Below are positions 9,127-17,042 of a stretch of 64,000 nt of DNA, in pieces. Positions within the stretch are counted from its first letter, which is position 1; each line of letters starts with the position of its first letter. This DNA comes from Streptomyces poonensis. Its GTDB lineage: Bacteria > Actinomycetota > Actinomycetes > Streptomycetales > Streptomycetaceae. The notes beneath the pieces were generated by a model. It was not told the origin of the DNA and ran no database searches. It saw only the letters and a list, made by a program, of their open reading frames with translations. The position numbers were made by a program, and so were the translations under genes. The DNA lies in the NCBI RefSeq assembly GCF_014650915.1, contig NZ_BMVW01000015.1, positions 1-64,000 on the forward strand. The letters are read 5' to 3'.

Positions 9127-10002
9127 TCAGCGATTCTGCGGGGTGCGGGAACCCGGGCGCCGGTGGTCGTGATGGTCCCGGCGGGGCCGGAACTCCTCGC
9201 GTCCGCCCAGGTGGGAGGCGGTGGCGTGGGCCGGAATGCCGGGGAGCCGCTCCTCGGGGAGCCGGTCGGGCCGGCCCATGACCATCCGCGGGTCGATCAC
9301 CACGACGACGCCGGCGAGGCAGAGGAGGACGAGCGGACCGATCAGCATCGGCGCGAGCAGGCCGGCGGCCGGCTCGCCGGCCGGGATGCCGTCGGCGTCG
9401 TGGAGATGGACGGTGAGGGCGGCCATGCCCGTGTAGTGCATGCCGGTGACGGCGAGACCCATGACGAGGCTCGCGCCGACGCTCCACAGGAAGCCGCGGA
9501 CCTGTGCGGCCGCCCAGAGGGCGGCGGTGGCGGCCACGACGGCGATGACGACCGAGGCGCCGACGGTGAGGGTGTTGTACTCCAGCTTCCCGTTGAGGCG
9601 CATCCCGGCCATGCCCAGGTAGTGCATCGAGGCCACGCCCAGCCCGGTGAGGGTGCCCCCGGTGAACAGGGCCGTTCCGGTGGCGCCCCGGTGGCCGACG
9701 ATGAAGATGCCGACCCCGACCATGACGATCGCGAGGGCGAGACTCGCGAAAGTCATCGTTTTGTCGTAGTGGACCGGGGCCTCCCGGACGTGGAAACCCA
9801 TCATCGCGACGAAGTGCATCGTCCAGATGCCGGAGCCGATCGCCGCGGAGCCGAGGGCGAGCCAGCCGATCCGCCAGGACCGGGTCACGAGCATCGATCT
9901 CGTGGTGCAGCGCAGACCGAGCGCGCCCCCGAGGCAGGCCATGAGATAGGCCACCACCGGTGTGACGAGTCCGTAACTGAAGCCGTCGACCGTGCCCTGC
10001 AT
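9127..10002 (-). CDS. MHYT-domain integral membrane sensor
   Basis: A 291-residue protein with seven predicted membrane helices and three MHYT signatures: MHFVAM, MHYLGMAGM and MHYTGMAAL. In the MHYT family these His/Met residues are proposed to bind copper and sense a diatomic gas or redox state. The C-terminus is a short hydrophilic His/Arg-rich tail without GGDEF/EAL, so this is a stand-alone sensor or channel rather than a c-di-GMP enzyme. The start is the ATG preceded by GGGAAGGGCAG; a longer frame to 10080 lacks a good ribosome-binding site. It is divergent from the glycerophosphodiesterase gene. Confidence 0.88.
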   Translation of the reverse strand: MQGTVDGFSYGLVTPVVAYLMACLGGALGLRCTTRSMLVTRSWRIGWLALGSAAIGSGIWTMHFVAMMGFHVREAPVHYDKTMTFASLALAIVMVGVGIFIVGHRGATGTALFTGGTLTGLGVASMHYLGMAGMRLNGKLEYNTLTVGASVVIAVVAATAALWAAAQVRGFLWSVGASLVMGLAVTGMHYTGMAALTVHLHDADGIPAGEPAAGLLAPMLIGPLVLLCLAGVVVVIDPRMVMGRPDRLPEERLPGIPAHATASHLGGREEFRPRRDHHDHRRPGSRTPQNR

Positions 10003-10109
10003 CCGCGGCTGCCCTTCCCGCCCTGTCGCGTGCCTGATTGCCGTGAAACCGCTCCCGCCCCGGACCGCGGCAACGGTCATGGCCGAGTGCAGAGAGTATG
10101 ACCCTCACT

Positions 10110-10130
10110 GGAATGGTCGAACGACATTCC
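10110..10130. promoter_or_regulatory. Inverted repeat in the MHYT/GDPD divergent region
   Basis: GGAATG, a 9-nt spacer, then CATTCC form a dyad in the 280-bp intergenic region between the MHYT and phosphodiesterase genes. Its size suits a dimeric regulator. The rest of this gap shows no other feature I can support. Confidence 0.35.
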
Positions 10131-10282
10131 GGCAAAGAAACACGGAGCTGCCCCACTTGTGCGGTGCCCGTGAGCGCACTTGGGTAACACCATTCAATTC
10201 ATGGCCATCCTGCACCCCCTGTCCGTTGACGGACTGCTGTCAGGCTTGAGCTGTTCGTCATCGTCCGATGCGAGGAGTACGC

Positions 10283-11161
10283 ATGCACATGCGTTCGGTT
10301 GTCGCCATGGCCTCCGCACTCGTGGGAGCGGCCGCCACCCTCCTGGTCCCTGCTCCCACCGCTCAGGCGGCCGCTGGCAGCGACCGCCCGACCGTCGTGG
10401 CGCACCGCGGGGCCTCCGCCTACGCGCCCGAGAACACTCTGGCCGCCGTCGACAAGGCCGCCGACCTGGGCATCCGCTGGGTCGAGAACGACGTCCAGCG
10501 CACGAAGGACGGCGAGCTCGTGGTCATCCACGACGCGACCCTGGCGCGGACGACGAACGCCGAGCAGCTCTACCCGGACCGGGCCCCGTGGAACGTGAAG
10601 GACTTCACGGCCAGGGAGATCAGGCGCCTGGACGCCGGCAGCTGGTTCAGCCCCCGTTACGCGGGCGCGCGCGTGCCGACGCTGGAGCAGTACATGGCAC
10701 GCGTGTCGCGCAACCACCAGAAGCTCGTCCTGGAGATCAAGAACCCCGCCCTCTACCCGGGCATAGAGCAGCAGACCCTCAAGGTCCTGGCCAACGAGGG
10801 CTGGCTCAGCCGGCAGCACCTGCGGTCCAGGCTGGTCGTGCAGAGCTTCAGCGCGGACAGCGTCCGCACGGTCCACGAGCTGCGTCCGGGCGTCCGCACC
10901 GGCTTCCTGGGCACCCCGGACGTCGCCGACCTGCCCGAGTACGCGACGTTCGCCGACCAGATCAACTCGACGTACACGAAGATCTCCACGGCATACGTCG
11001 CCGCGATCCACGCGCACCGAGGGCCCCACGGCAGGCCGCTGGAGATCCTCACCTGGACGGTGAACGACGCGGACACCGCGCGCCGCGTCGCCGGTTACGG
11101 CGTGGACGGCATCATCACGAACACGCCCGACGTCGTCCGCGAGGCGACGGGCGGCTCCTGA
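10283..11161 (+). CDS. Secreted glycerophosphodiester phosphodiesterase
   Basis: Hydrolyses glycerophosphodiesters to glycerol-3-phosphate and an alcohol, scavenging phosphate and glycerol outside the cell. The 292-residue protein begins with a Sec signal peptide (Arg, then an Ala/Leu/Val core, cleavage probably after APTAQA). The GDPD catalytic signatures follow: VVAHRGASAYAPENT, then WVENDVQ and VVIHDATLARTTN, with EIKNP and a closing TVNDADTARRV...GVDGIITNTPD TIM-barrel end. The ATG at 10283 is preferred because GAGGAG lies 5 nt before it. No convincing PHO box was seen upstream. Confidence 0.93.
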   Translation: MHMRSVVAMASALVGAAATLLVPAPTAQAAAGSDRPTVVAHRGASAYAPENTLAAVDKAADLGIRWVENDVQRTKDGELVVIHDATLARTTNAEQLYPDRAPWNVKDFTAREIRRLDAGSWFSPRYAGARVPTLEQYMARVSRNHQKLVLEIKNPALYPGIEQQTLKVLANEGWLSRQHLRSRLVVQSFSADSVRTVHELRPGVRTGFLGTPDVADLPEYATFADQINSTYTKISTAYVAAIHAHRGPHGRPLEILTWTVNDADTARRVAGYGVDGIITNTPDVVREATGGS

Positions 11162-11284
11162 CGCGCCTCAGTTCCTTCCCCTTCCCCTTCCCCTTCCGCC
11201 TCACCAGTCTCCCCAGCACCGTCTACGGTCCGTCCGGCGTGCGTGCCACCGGCGTTGTCAGTGGCGCGCCGTACGGTGAGTCGC

Positions 11285-11839
11285 ATGAACAGCCATGGGC
11301 AGGACGAGCGGCGGGTCGTGTGGGCCGTCGTCGGCACGGACATCGGTCCGCTGCTGCTGGCCGCGACGCACGACGGCCTGGTGAACGTGGTGTTCCACGC
11401 CACGGACGAGATCCGCGGCAAGGCGCTGGACCGGCTCGCCGGCCGGTTCGGCGCCGAGCCCGTCGAGGATCCCCGGTCCCCCTTGCTGAAGGAGGCGATA
11501 CGCCAGGTCGAGGCGTACTTCGCGGGCGGGCGCCGGGACTTCGAGCTGCCGTTGGACTGGTCGCTGAGCTCCGGCTTCAACCGCCAGGTGCTGCGCGAGC
11601 TGGCGTCCGGCGTCCCGTACGGCTCGGTCGTGGGCTACGGCGATCTGGCCCGTCGCGTCGGACAGCCGGGCGCGGCCCAGGCGGTGGGCATCGCCATGGG
11701 GTCCAACCCGCTGCCGGTCGTGGTGCCGTGCCACCGGGTCGTCGAGAGCGACGGCGGCATAGGGGGGTTCGGGGGCGGTCTGGAGACCAAGCGGAAGCTG
11801 CTGGCCTTGGAGGGAGTGCTTCCGGAACCGTTGTTCTGA
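11285..11839 (+). CDS. ogt: Methylated-DNA--[protein]-cysteine S-methyltransferase
   Basis: A suicide repair protein that takes alkyl groups from O6-alkylguanine onto a cysteine. The 184-residue protein has an N-terminal RNase-H-like domain and the C-terminal winged-helix active-site region, with acceptor Cys in VVPCHRVV near residue 147, the GxGGG-type loop GGIGGFGGGLETKRKLLALE, and the helix-turn-helix GVPYGSVVGYGDLA with its Arg finger. It could be named ogt or ada-like; no AraC domain is attached. The chosen ATG removes a 14-residue upstream extension that does not resemble the family. Confidence 0.95.
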   Translation: MNSHGQDERRVVWAVVGTDIGPLLLAATHDGLVNVVFHATDEIRGKALDRLAGRFGAEPVEDPRSPLLKEAIRQVEAYFAGGRRDFELPLDWSLSSGFNRQVLRELASGVPYGSVVGYGDLARRVGQPGAAQAVGIAMGSNPLPVVVPCHRVVESDGGIGGFGGGLETKRKLLALEGVLPEPLF

Positions 11840-11954
11840 GTTTCCCGCCGCCGCGGACCGAAAGGGGTTTGACCGGACGCGCCGCCCGCCAGGGATGAAG
11901 GAGAACCACGAGACAGGCACAGGGCACAGTCGTCAGGGGACAGGAGGCAGGCGC

Positions 11955-12863
11955 GTGGTGCTGATGGTGGCCGAAGAGGTGCGGGAGGCGCTCCGCGCCC
12001 GGCGTCCTGTGGTGGCTCTGGAGTCCACGATCATCGCGCACGGGCTGCCCCGCCCGCGCAACCTGGCGGTGGCACGGGAGCTGGAGGAGGCCGTACGGCG
12101 GGAGGGCGCCGTACCGGCGACGATCGCCGTGCTCGACGGGCGGCCCCGCGTCGGCCTGGACAAGACGCAGCTGGAGCGGATCGCGAACGAGGACGGGATC
12201 CGCAAGCTGGGCCACCGGGACCTCCCGCTCGCGGTGGCCTCGGGGGCGAGCGGCGCGACGACCGTGTCGGCGACCGCGCTACTGGCGGCGCTCGCGGGCA
12301 TACGGGTGTTCGCGACGGGCGGGCTCGGCGGTGTGCACCGGGAGTGGACGGCGACGCAGGACGAGTCCGCCGACCTGGGGCTGCTGGCGCGTACCCGGAT
12401 CACGGTGGTGTGCGCGGGCGTGAAGTCGATCCTGGACGTGCCGGCGACGCTGCAGCGTCTGGAGACGCTGGGCGTCGCGGTCGCCGGGTACGGCACGGAG
12501 CGCTTCCCCGGCTTCTATCTGTCCGACTCGGGGCATCCGGTGGACTGGACCCTGCGTTCCCCCGAGGAGGTCGCCGGTGTCATGCGCGCCCAGGACGCGC
12601 TCCGCGGACCGGAATCGGCGCTGATCGTCGCCAACCCCGTGCCCGAGGAGGAGCAGCTCGATCCCGCGCTCCACGCGCGCGTGCTCGCCGGCGCGCTGCG
12701 TGCCTGCGCGGAGGAGGGGATCACCGGGCAGGCGGTCACCCCGTTCCTGCTGGACCACCTGGTGCGGCACACCGACGGCGCGTCACTGAGCGCGAACCTG
12801 GCGGCGGTGCGCGGCAATGCGCGGCTGGCGGGACGGATCGCGGCGGCCTGGGCCGAGGGATGA
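11955..12863 (+). CDS. psuG: Pseudouridine-5'-phosphate glycosidase
   Basis: Reversibly splits pseudouridine 5'-phosphate into uracil and ribose 5-phosphate (C-C glycosidic bond), the second step of pseudouridine degradation. Family motifs: VVALESTIIAHGLPRP (N-terminal catalytic Glu), VASGASGATTVSATA with the Lys-bearing segment nearby, FATGGLGGVHRE, and VCAGVKSILDVPATLQRLET. The GTG at 11955 is preferred because AGGAGG ends 7 nt upstream, giving 302 residues, close to E. coli PsuG; an ATG at 11895 would add 20 non-conserved residues. It overlaps the PfkB kinase gene by four bases (ATGA), so the two are translationally coupled, matching the psuG/psuK pathway pairing. Confidence 0.93.
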   Translation: MVLMVAEEVREALRARRPVVALESTIIAHGLPRPRNLAVARELEEAVRREGAVPATIAVLDGRPRVGLDKTQLERIANEDGIRKLGHRDLPLAVASGASGATTVSATALLAALAGIRVFATGGLGGVHREWTATQDESADLGLLARTRITVVCAGVKSILDVPATLQRLETLGVAVAGYGTERFPGFYLSDSGHPVDWTLRSPEEVAGVMRAQDALRGPESALIVANPVPEEEQLDPALHARVLAGALRACAEEGITGQAVTPFLLDHLVRHTDGASLSANLAAVRGNARLAGRIAAAWAEG

Positions 12864-13870
12864 ACGCGCCCGGCGGGGGTCGGGGCCGAGAGGTGAACGC
12901 GCGGGGAGGGTCCCTGAGCCGGGAGGTGCGGCGGGAGCGGGCGGTGCCGCCTCGGCCGGGCGTGCCCGGGGGCGGCCTGCTGGTCGTCGGGGACGTCGTG
13001 ACGGATGTCGTGGCCCGGCACCGGGGGCCGCTCGCCGCGGGCACCGACACGGCCGCCGCCGTCCGTACGCTGCCGGGTGGTGCGGGCGCCAACGTGGCGT
13101 GCTGGGCGGCGTACCGCGGCTGTGCGGACATACGGCTGCTCGGGCGGGTCGGCGCGGACTCGGCGGCGTGGCACGAGCGGGAGCTGACGGCCGCGGGGGT
13201 GCGGCCCCGTCTGGTGATCGACCCGAAGGCGCCGACGGCGACGGTGATCTGCCTGGTGGACACGGCCGCCTCGGCCGAGCGCACGTTCCTCACCGACAGC
13301 GGGGCATCGCTGCGGCTCGGCCCGGGTGACTGGTCGGACGCGCTGCTCGACGGCGTGCGACGGCTGCACCTGTCGGGCTATCTGTTCTTCTCCGGGTCCG
13401 GGCGGGCGCTTGTGGCGGTGGCTGTGGCAGCGGCACGCGCGCGTGGGGTGCCGGTCAGCGTGGATCCGGCGTCGGCGGGATTCCTCGCGCTGCTGGGCGT
13501 GGACCGTTTCCTGGAGCTCGTCGAGGGCGTCGACGTACTGCTGCCGAACCGCGCCGAGGCGTGTCTGCTGACCGGGCTGCCCGACCCGGTGGACGCGGCG
13601 GCCAAACTGAGCCGCCACGTTCCCCTGGTGGTCACCAAGCAGGGCGCCGACGGAGCGCTGGTCGCCCACTCGGGCGCCGTACGGTCGCGTGTCCCCGCCG
13701 CTCCCGCCGACCCCCTGGACACCACGGGCGCGGGTGACGCCTTCACGGGCGCGTTCCTCGCCGCACTGCTCGCGGGGGCGGAGGCCGAGCAGGCCGCGGC
13801 CGAGGGGTGCGGGGCGGGGGCGCTGGCGGTGGGGAGGGTGGGCGGCCGGCCGCCGTCTCCGTCGCTCTAG
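12860..13870 (+). CDS. PfkB-family carbohydrate kinase (probable pseudouridine kinase)
   Basis: A ribokinase-superfamily kinase of 336 residues. It has the N-terminal substrate motif LPGGAGANVACWAA and the C-terminal signature DTTGAGDAFTGAF containing the catalytic Asp and anion hole. The start overlaps the psuG stop, and in other bacteria the partner of PsuG is PsuK, which phosphorylates pseudouridine. That role is the best inference, although the sequence alone only says PfkB. The first 37 residues are a Gly/Arg-rich extension before GLLVVGDVVTDVV, so a later start is possible. Its 3' end overlaps the convergent methyltransferase gene by 4 bp. Confidence 0.85.
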   Translation: MNAPGGGRGREVNARGGSLSREVRRERAVPPRPGVPGGGLLVVGDVVTDVVARHRGPLAAGTDTAAAVRTLPGGAGANVACWAAYRGCADIRLLGRVGADSAAWHERELTAAGVRPRLVIDPKAPTATVICLVDTAASAERTFLTDSGASLRLGPGDWSDALLDGVRRLHLSGYLFFSGSGRALVAVAVAAARARGVPVSVDPASAGFLALLGVDRFLELVEGVDVLLPNRAEACLLTGLPDPVDAAAKLSRHVPLVVTKQGADGALVAHSGAVRSRVPAAPADPLDTTGAGDAFTGAFLAALLAGAEAEQAAAEGCGAGALAVGRVGGRPPSPSL

Positions 13871-14727
13871 GCCTTTTTCCCCCACGCCGAGATCATCGGT
13901 GCCGGAAGCGGGTCCATGTCGCCGGAGGCGACATTCGCCAGGTGGCGGTCGATGTCCTGGCCGGTGGCGAGGCGCGCGGAGACGAGCTCGTCGCGGACCT
14001 GGCGGATCGTCGCCGACTCGAGGGCGGCGCAGGCGGGCGAGGCGACCGGGAAGTACGCCTCGGCCCGCACACCGCGCAGCCCGGCCTCACGGAGGAGGCG
14101 CGGGAGCGTGCGGCCGCACGCCAGGTCCGTGCCGCGTTCGGCGAGCAGGGTGCGGAACGCCTGGCGCACCCGGTTCGCCAGCTGCTGCGCGGGCCCGTAC
14201 TCGTCGGGGCAGGCCAGCGGCTGGAGGGCCGGGTCGGCGTCCTCGACCAGGAGCCGTCCCCCCGGGCGCAGGGCGCTGACCATCGTGCGCACCGCCCGCT
14301 GCCGGTCCGGGACGTGGACGAGGGCGAGCCGGGCGTGGACCAGGTCGAAGCCCTCCACCGGCGGATCGTCCGCGCCCACGTCGTGGACGTGCACCTCGAC
14401 CGGCGGGCGCGCCACCGACGCGATCCACGAGGTGTCGAGGCCGGTCACGAGAACCCTGCCGGTCGGGCCGACCTTCTTGGCCAACCAGGAGATCACGGAG
14501 GTGCCGCCCGCGCCGACCTCCCAGCAGCGCCAGCCGTACCCGAGGCCGAAGGTCTCGATGTGCCGGAATGTCGTGGGGTCGAGGAGAGGCGCCAGGGCAT
14601 CGAGACACGTCCCCGCCTCCGCCCGCATCCCCACCCCCGCTCCCGTCCCCGTTGCGGTTCCCGCTCCCGTTGCCGTTCCTGTCTGAGTCTGCCGGTCGCC
14701 GATGAGATGTCCCTGAGTTCGCATCAT
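13867..14727 (-). CDS. Class I SAM-dependent methyltransferase
   Basis: A 286-residue Rossmann-fold methyltransferase of unknown substrate. Motif I is CWEVGAGGTSVISWLA, followed by VLVTGLDTSW, the FDLVHARLALVHVPD region and LRPGGRLLVEDADP, which is the UbiE/Methyltransf_25-like pattern. The first 35 residues are low-complexity (Thr/Gly/Ala, from an imperfect hexanucleotide repeat), so translation could begin at the internal Met of GMRAEAG. It converges with the kinase gene, overlapping by four bases. Confidence 0.8.
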   Translation of the reverse strand: MMRTQGHLIGDRQTQTGTATGAGTATGTGAGVGMRAEAGTCLDALAPLLDPTTFRHIETFGLGYGWRCWEVGAGGTSVISWLAKKVGPTGRVLVTGLDTSWIASVARPPVEVHVHDVGADDPPVEGFDLVHARLALVHVPDRQRAVRTMVSALRPGGRLLVEDADPALQPLACPDEYGPAQQLANRVRQAFRTLLAERGTDLACGRTLPRLLREAGLRGVRAEAYFPVASPACAALESATIRQVRDELVSARLATGQDIDRHLANVASGDMDPLPAPMISAWGKKA

Positions 14728-14802
14728 GAGGCGATCATCCCAGTTGACCGACTTGTACCGATCAAGCGACGCTCCAGCGGTCCGCCGCGAAGGCCCTCGT
14801 GT

Positions 14803-15531
14803 TCACCCGCTCCACGCCGGGTGCCGGGGGTCGTCGGCGCGCACGAGGACGTCCGCCGTGGCGGCCGGGTCGATCTCCGCCTCGTAACGCTCGTAGGCCG
14901 GGAGCGTCCAGTGCTCGGCCTCGGGGGTACGGCGGCGCAGGGCGCCCGGGGAGAGGAGGACGTGGACGGTCAGGTCGAAGGGGAACCAGTGCTTGAGCAG
15001 GAGCGGCCCGTGCAGCAACAGCAGCCCGCCGGGCGGCAGTTGTGTGTACGGACTGCGGGTGGCGCGGTCGGTGACGGGGTCCCACAGGTCGGGCAGGACG
15101 CGACCGGTGCCGCCGGGTTCGAGCGGGCCGAAGACCTCGCGCCACAGGGCGGGGACGTCGAACCAGCCGTCGTAGTACGCCTCCACGTCCTCGTGCCCGT
15201 GCTCGAACCGCAGCGACGCGGGCCGCAGGAAGCCCTCGGTGCCGACGACGAGTGAAGGGCGCCCACGCAGGCGCAGCGCCTCGGCCACACGCCGGGCGAG
15301 GTCACCGGGACGGGCGGCCGGGGCTCCGTCGAAGGCGATGCACAGCCGGCTGCCGCCGTCGTCGTCGGACCTGCCGTCGGACTTGCTGTCGGACTTGCTG
15401 TCGGACTTGCTGTCGGACTTGCTGTCGGACTTGCCGTCGGGCATGCCGTCGGGCTTGAGCTCGAGCAGACGGTCCGCGAGAAGATCGCCGAGCCGTTCCC
15501 AGGTGATCGCTTCGAGTCGCACACGGCCCAT
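14803..15531 (-). CDS. Uridine-kinase-like protein with degenerate P-loop
   Basis: A 242-residue protein with the layout of small actinobacterial uridine-kinase/P-loop NTPase proteins: N-terminal VRLEAITWERLGDLLADRLL, a core beta strand CIAFDGAP, VVGTEGFLRPASLRFEHGHE, a YYDGWFDVPALWREV segment, LPPGGLLLLHGPLLLKHWFP and a closing PAYERYEAEIDPAATADVLV region. Where a Walker A GK[ST] is expected the sequence reads DGAPAARPGDLA, so nucleotide binding is probably impaired. Residues about 28-50 are a DSKS repeat from a 12-bp tandem DNA repeat. The start is the ATG at 15529-15531; a longer upstream frame lies antisense to the DUF2293 gene. Function is uncertain. Confidence 0.7.
   Translation of the reverse strand: MGRVRLEAITWERLGDLLADRLLELKPDGMPDGKSDSKSDSKSDSKSDSKSDGRSDDDGGSRLCIAFDGAPAARPGDLARRVAEALRLRGRPSLVVGTEGFLRPASLRFEHGHEDVEAYYDGWFDVPALWREVFGPLEPGGTGRVLPDLWDPVTDRATRSPYTQLPPGGLLLLHGPLLLKHWFPFDLTVHVLLSPGALRRRTPEAEHWTLPAYERYEAEIDPAATADVLVRADDPRHPAWSG
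15376..15435. repeat. 12-bp in-frame tandem repeat (5 units)
   Basis: Five head-to-tail copies of GTCGGACTTGCT (the last with one mismatch), with degenerate copies on both sides (15361-15375 and 15436-15459). Because 12 is a multiple of 3, copy-number change alters only the length of the DSKS tract in the uridine-kinase-like protein. Confidence 0.95.
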
Positions 15532-15579
15532 GATGCCGCCGCGTGATGAACGGCGGATCGGGCCGGGCATGAACCGCGT

Positions 15580-16278
15580 ATGGCAGCCCTCGCGACTCCC
15601 CCGCCCCGCCCGTCCGGCTCCGGCCCCCTCGTCGTCCAGGCGCTCAGGAGGAGGAAGAACTGCGCCGAGTGCCGGAGCGGGCCGTTGACGTTGCTGGTGC
15701 TGGAGGAGGGTGTGCCGAGGTGCCTCGACTGTGCCGATCTGGGGCACCTGGTGTTCCTGCCGCGGGGTGACACCGCGCTCACGCGCCGATCGCGGGAGGA
15801 GAGCGTGCTGTCCGCCGTCGTCGTGCGCTTCAACCGGCGGCAGGGCCGGTACGAGCGGCAGGGCGTCCTCGTCGAGGAGGCGGCGCTCGCCCGGGCCGAG
15901 CGGCGCTGCCTGGCGGACGAGGAGGCCAGGCGCCGGCGCCGGACGCGGGACGCCGAGCGGCGGGCGGCGGAGGACGTGCGGTTCACGGACGCGTTCGCGG
16001 CCGAGATACGGCGGCTGTTCCCCGGGTGCCCCGCGGGGCGGGCGCGAGCGATCGCCGCGCACGCCTCCCTGCGCGGCAGCGGCCGGGTCGGGCGGAGCGC
16101 CGCGGGCCGGGCACTGTCCGAGAGCGCGGTGGTCTCGGCGGTCGTCGCCTCCGTACGGCACCTGGACACGCCGTACGACCAGTTGCTGATGAGCGGGGTG
16201 CCGCGGTACGCGGCGCGGCGGCGGATCGCGGAGTCGGTGGAAGAAACGCTACGGGAGTGGCGGCACGTTCAGGCCTGA
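15580..16278 (+). CDS. DUF2293 domain-containing protein
   Basis: A 232-residue protein with a possible N-terminal zinc site (CAEC near residues 28-31, CLDC near 48-51), an Arg/Glu-rich helical middle, and a C-terminal DUF2293 domain recognisable from RAIAAHASLRGSGRVGRSAA and VRHLDTPYDQLLMSGV. The family has no established biochemical function and is found in actinobacteria and fungi. It is divergent from the uridine-kinase-like gene with only 48 bp between, so the promoters must overlap. Confidence 0.8.
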   Translation: MAALATPPPRPSGSGPLVVQALRRRKNCAECRSGPLTLLVLEEGVPRCLDCADLGHLVFLPRGDTALTRRSREESVLSAVVVRFNRRQGRYERQGVLVEEAALARAERRCLADEEARRRRRTRDAERRAAEDVRFTDAFAAEIRRLFPGCPAGRARAIAAHASLRGSGRVGRSAAGRALSESAVVSAVVASVRHLDTPYDQLLMSGVPRYAARRRIAESVEETLREWRHVQA

Positions 16279-16386
16279 TGTGTGCTGCAGTGACAGGGGA
16301 AAACGGCTGACAGAGAACGACGGCCGACAGAGGGCGGCTGTGCTGGAGCCTCGAGTGTTCGGGGATCAAGGGGGCAGGGGGCAGAA

Positions 16387-16872
16387 GTGAACGTGATCGA
16401 CGGACCGTACTTCGTGCTGACGGTGCTGGGAGTGGTCGGAACGGGCCTGGTCGCGGGCGTGTTCTGCGGGTTCTCGACGTTCGTCATGAAAGGGCTCGCC
16501 GCGCTGCCGCCCGCGCAGGGCGTGGCCGCGATGCAGGCGATCAACGTCGCCGCGGTGACGCCCGCCTTCATGGTGGTGTTCGTGGGGTCGGCGGTGCTGT
16601 GCGCCGTGCTGGCGGTGGTCACGTTCGTGCTGTGGCCGGACGAGGGCACGGTGGAACTGCTGCTGGGCAGCGCGCTGTATCTGTTCGGCAGCTTCGGGGT
16701 GACGGTCGCCGCCAACGTGCCGCGCAACGAGGCGCTGGCGAAGCTGAAGGCGGGCACGCCGGAGGCCACCGCGTACTGGTCCGCGTACGTCGGCGAGTGG
16801 ACGACGTGGAACCACGTCCGCACCATCGCGTCGGCCGCCGCGGCGGTCTCGTACCTGCTGGCCATCACCTGA
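16387..16872 (+). CDS. DUF1772 family membrane protein
   Basis: A 161-residue protein with four hydrophobic helices. The first contains GVVGTGLVAGVFCGFSTFVM and the protein ends VRTIASAAAAVSYLLAI. The conserved FSTFVMKGL and NVPRNEAL...WNHVRT patterns are those of DUF1772 (anthrone-oxygenase-like) proteins, seen here as a short membrane form. The start is GTG. No operon partner is evident. Substrate and role are unknown. Confidence 0.8.
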   Translation: MNVIDGPYFVLTVLGVVGTGLVAGVFCGFSTFVMKGLAALPPAQGVAAMQAINVAAVTPAFMVVFVGSAVLCAVLAVVTFVLWPDEGTVELLLGSALYLFGSFGVTVAANVPRNEALAKLKAGTPEATAYWSAYVGEWTTWNHVRTIASAAAAVSYLLAIT

Positions 16873-16920
16873 GAGGTACGGTTCCGGACGCGCCGGGCGA
16901 GATGTGTCGTAGGGGAGTTC

Positions 16921-17009
16921 GCCGGGGACGTCCCCGGCGACGTCCCCGGCGGGTACGTCGCCGGGGACGCCACCCGAGGGCGGTCCCCGCCGTCTGACGG
17001 GAACCGCCC
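16921..17009. terminator. Clustered GC hairpins between convergent genes
   Basis: The 170-bp gap between the convergent DUF1772 and methyltransferase genes holds a perfect 18-bp palindrome at 16921-16938, two more copies of its half-site (GTCCCCGGC and GCCGGGGAC) to 16969, and a hairpin at 16978-17009 with 12-nt arms GGGCGGTCCCCG and CGGGAACCGCCC (one mismatch). Together they plausibly end transcription from both sides. Confidence 0.6.
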
Positions 17010-17042
17010 GCTGACGGTGCGGAACGCGTCAGAGGCCGGGCC

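Noticed and set aside
10131..10282. PHO box (PhoP site) upstream of the glycerophosphodiesterase
   Set aside because: No pair of GTTCACC-like 11-bp direct repeats was found.
15361..15459. Regular short repeats considered as a CRISPR-like array
   Set aside because: Units are 12 bp with no spacers and lie in frame within a coding region; they are a simple tandem repeat.
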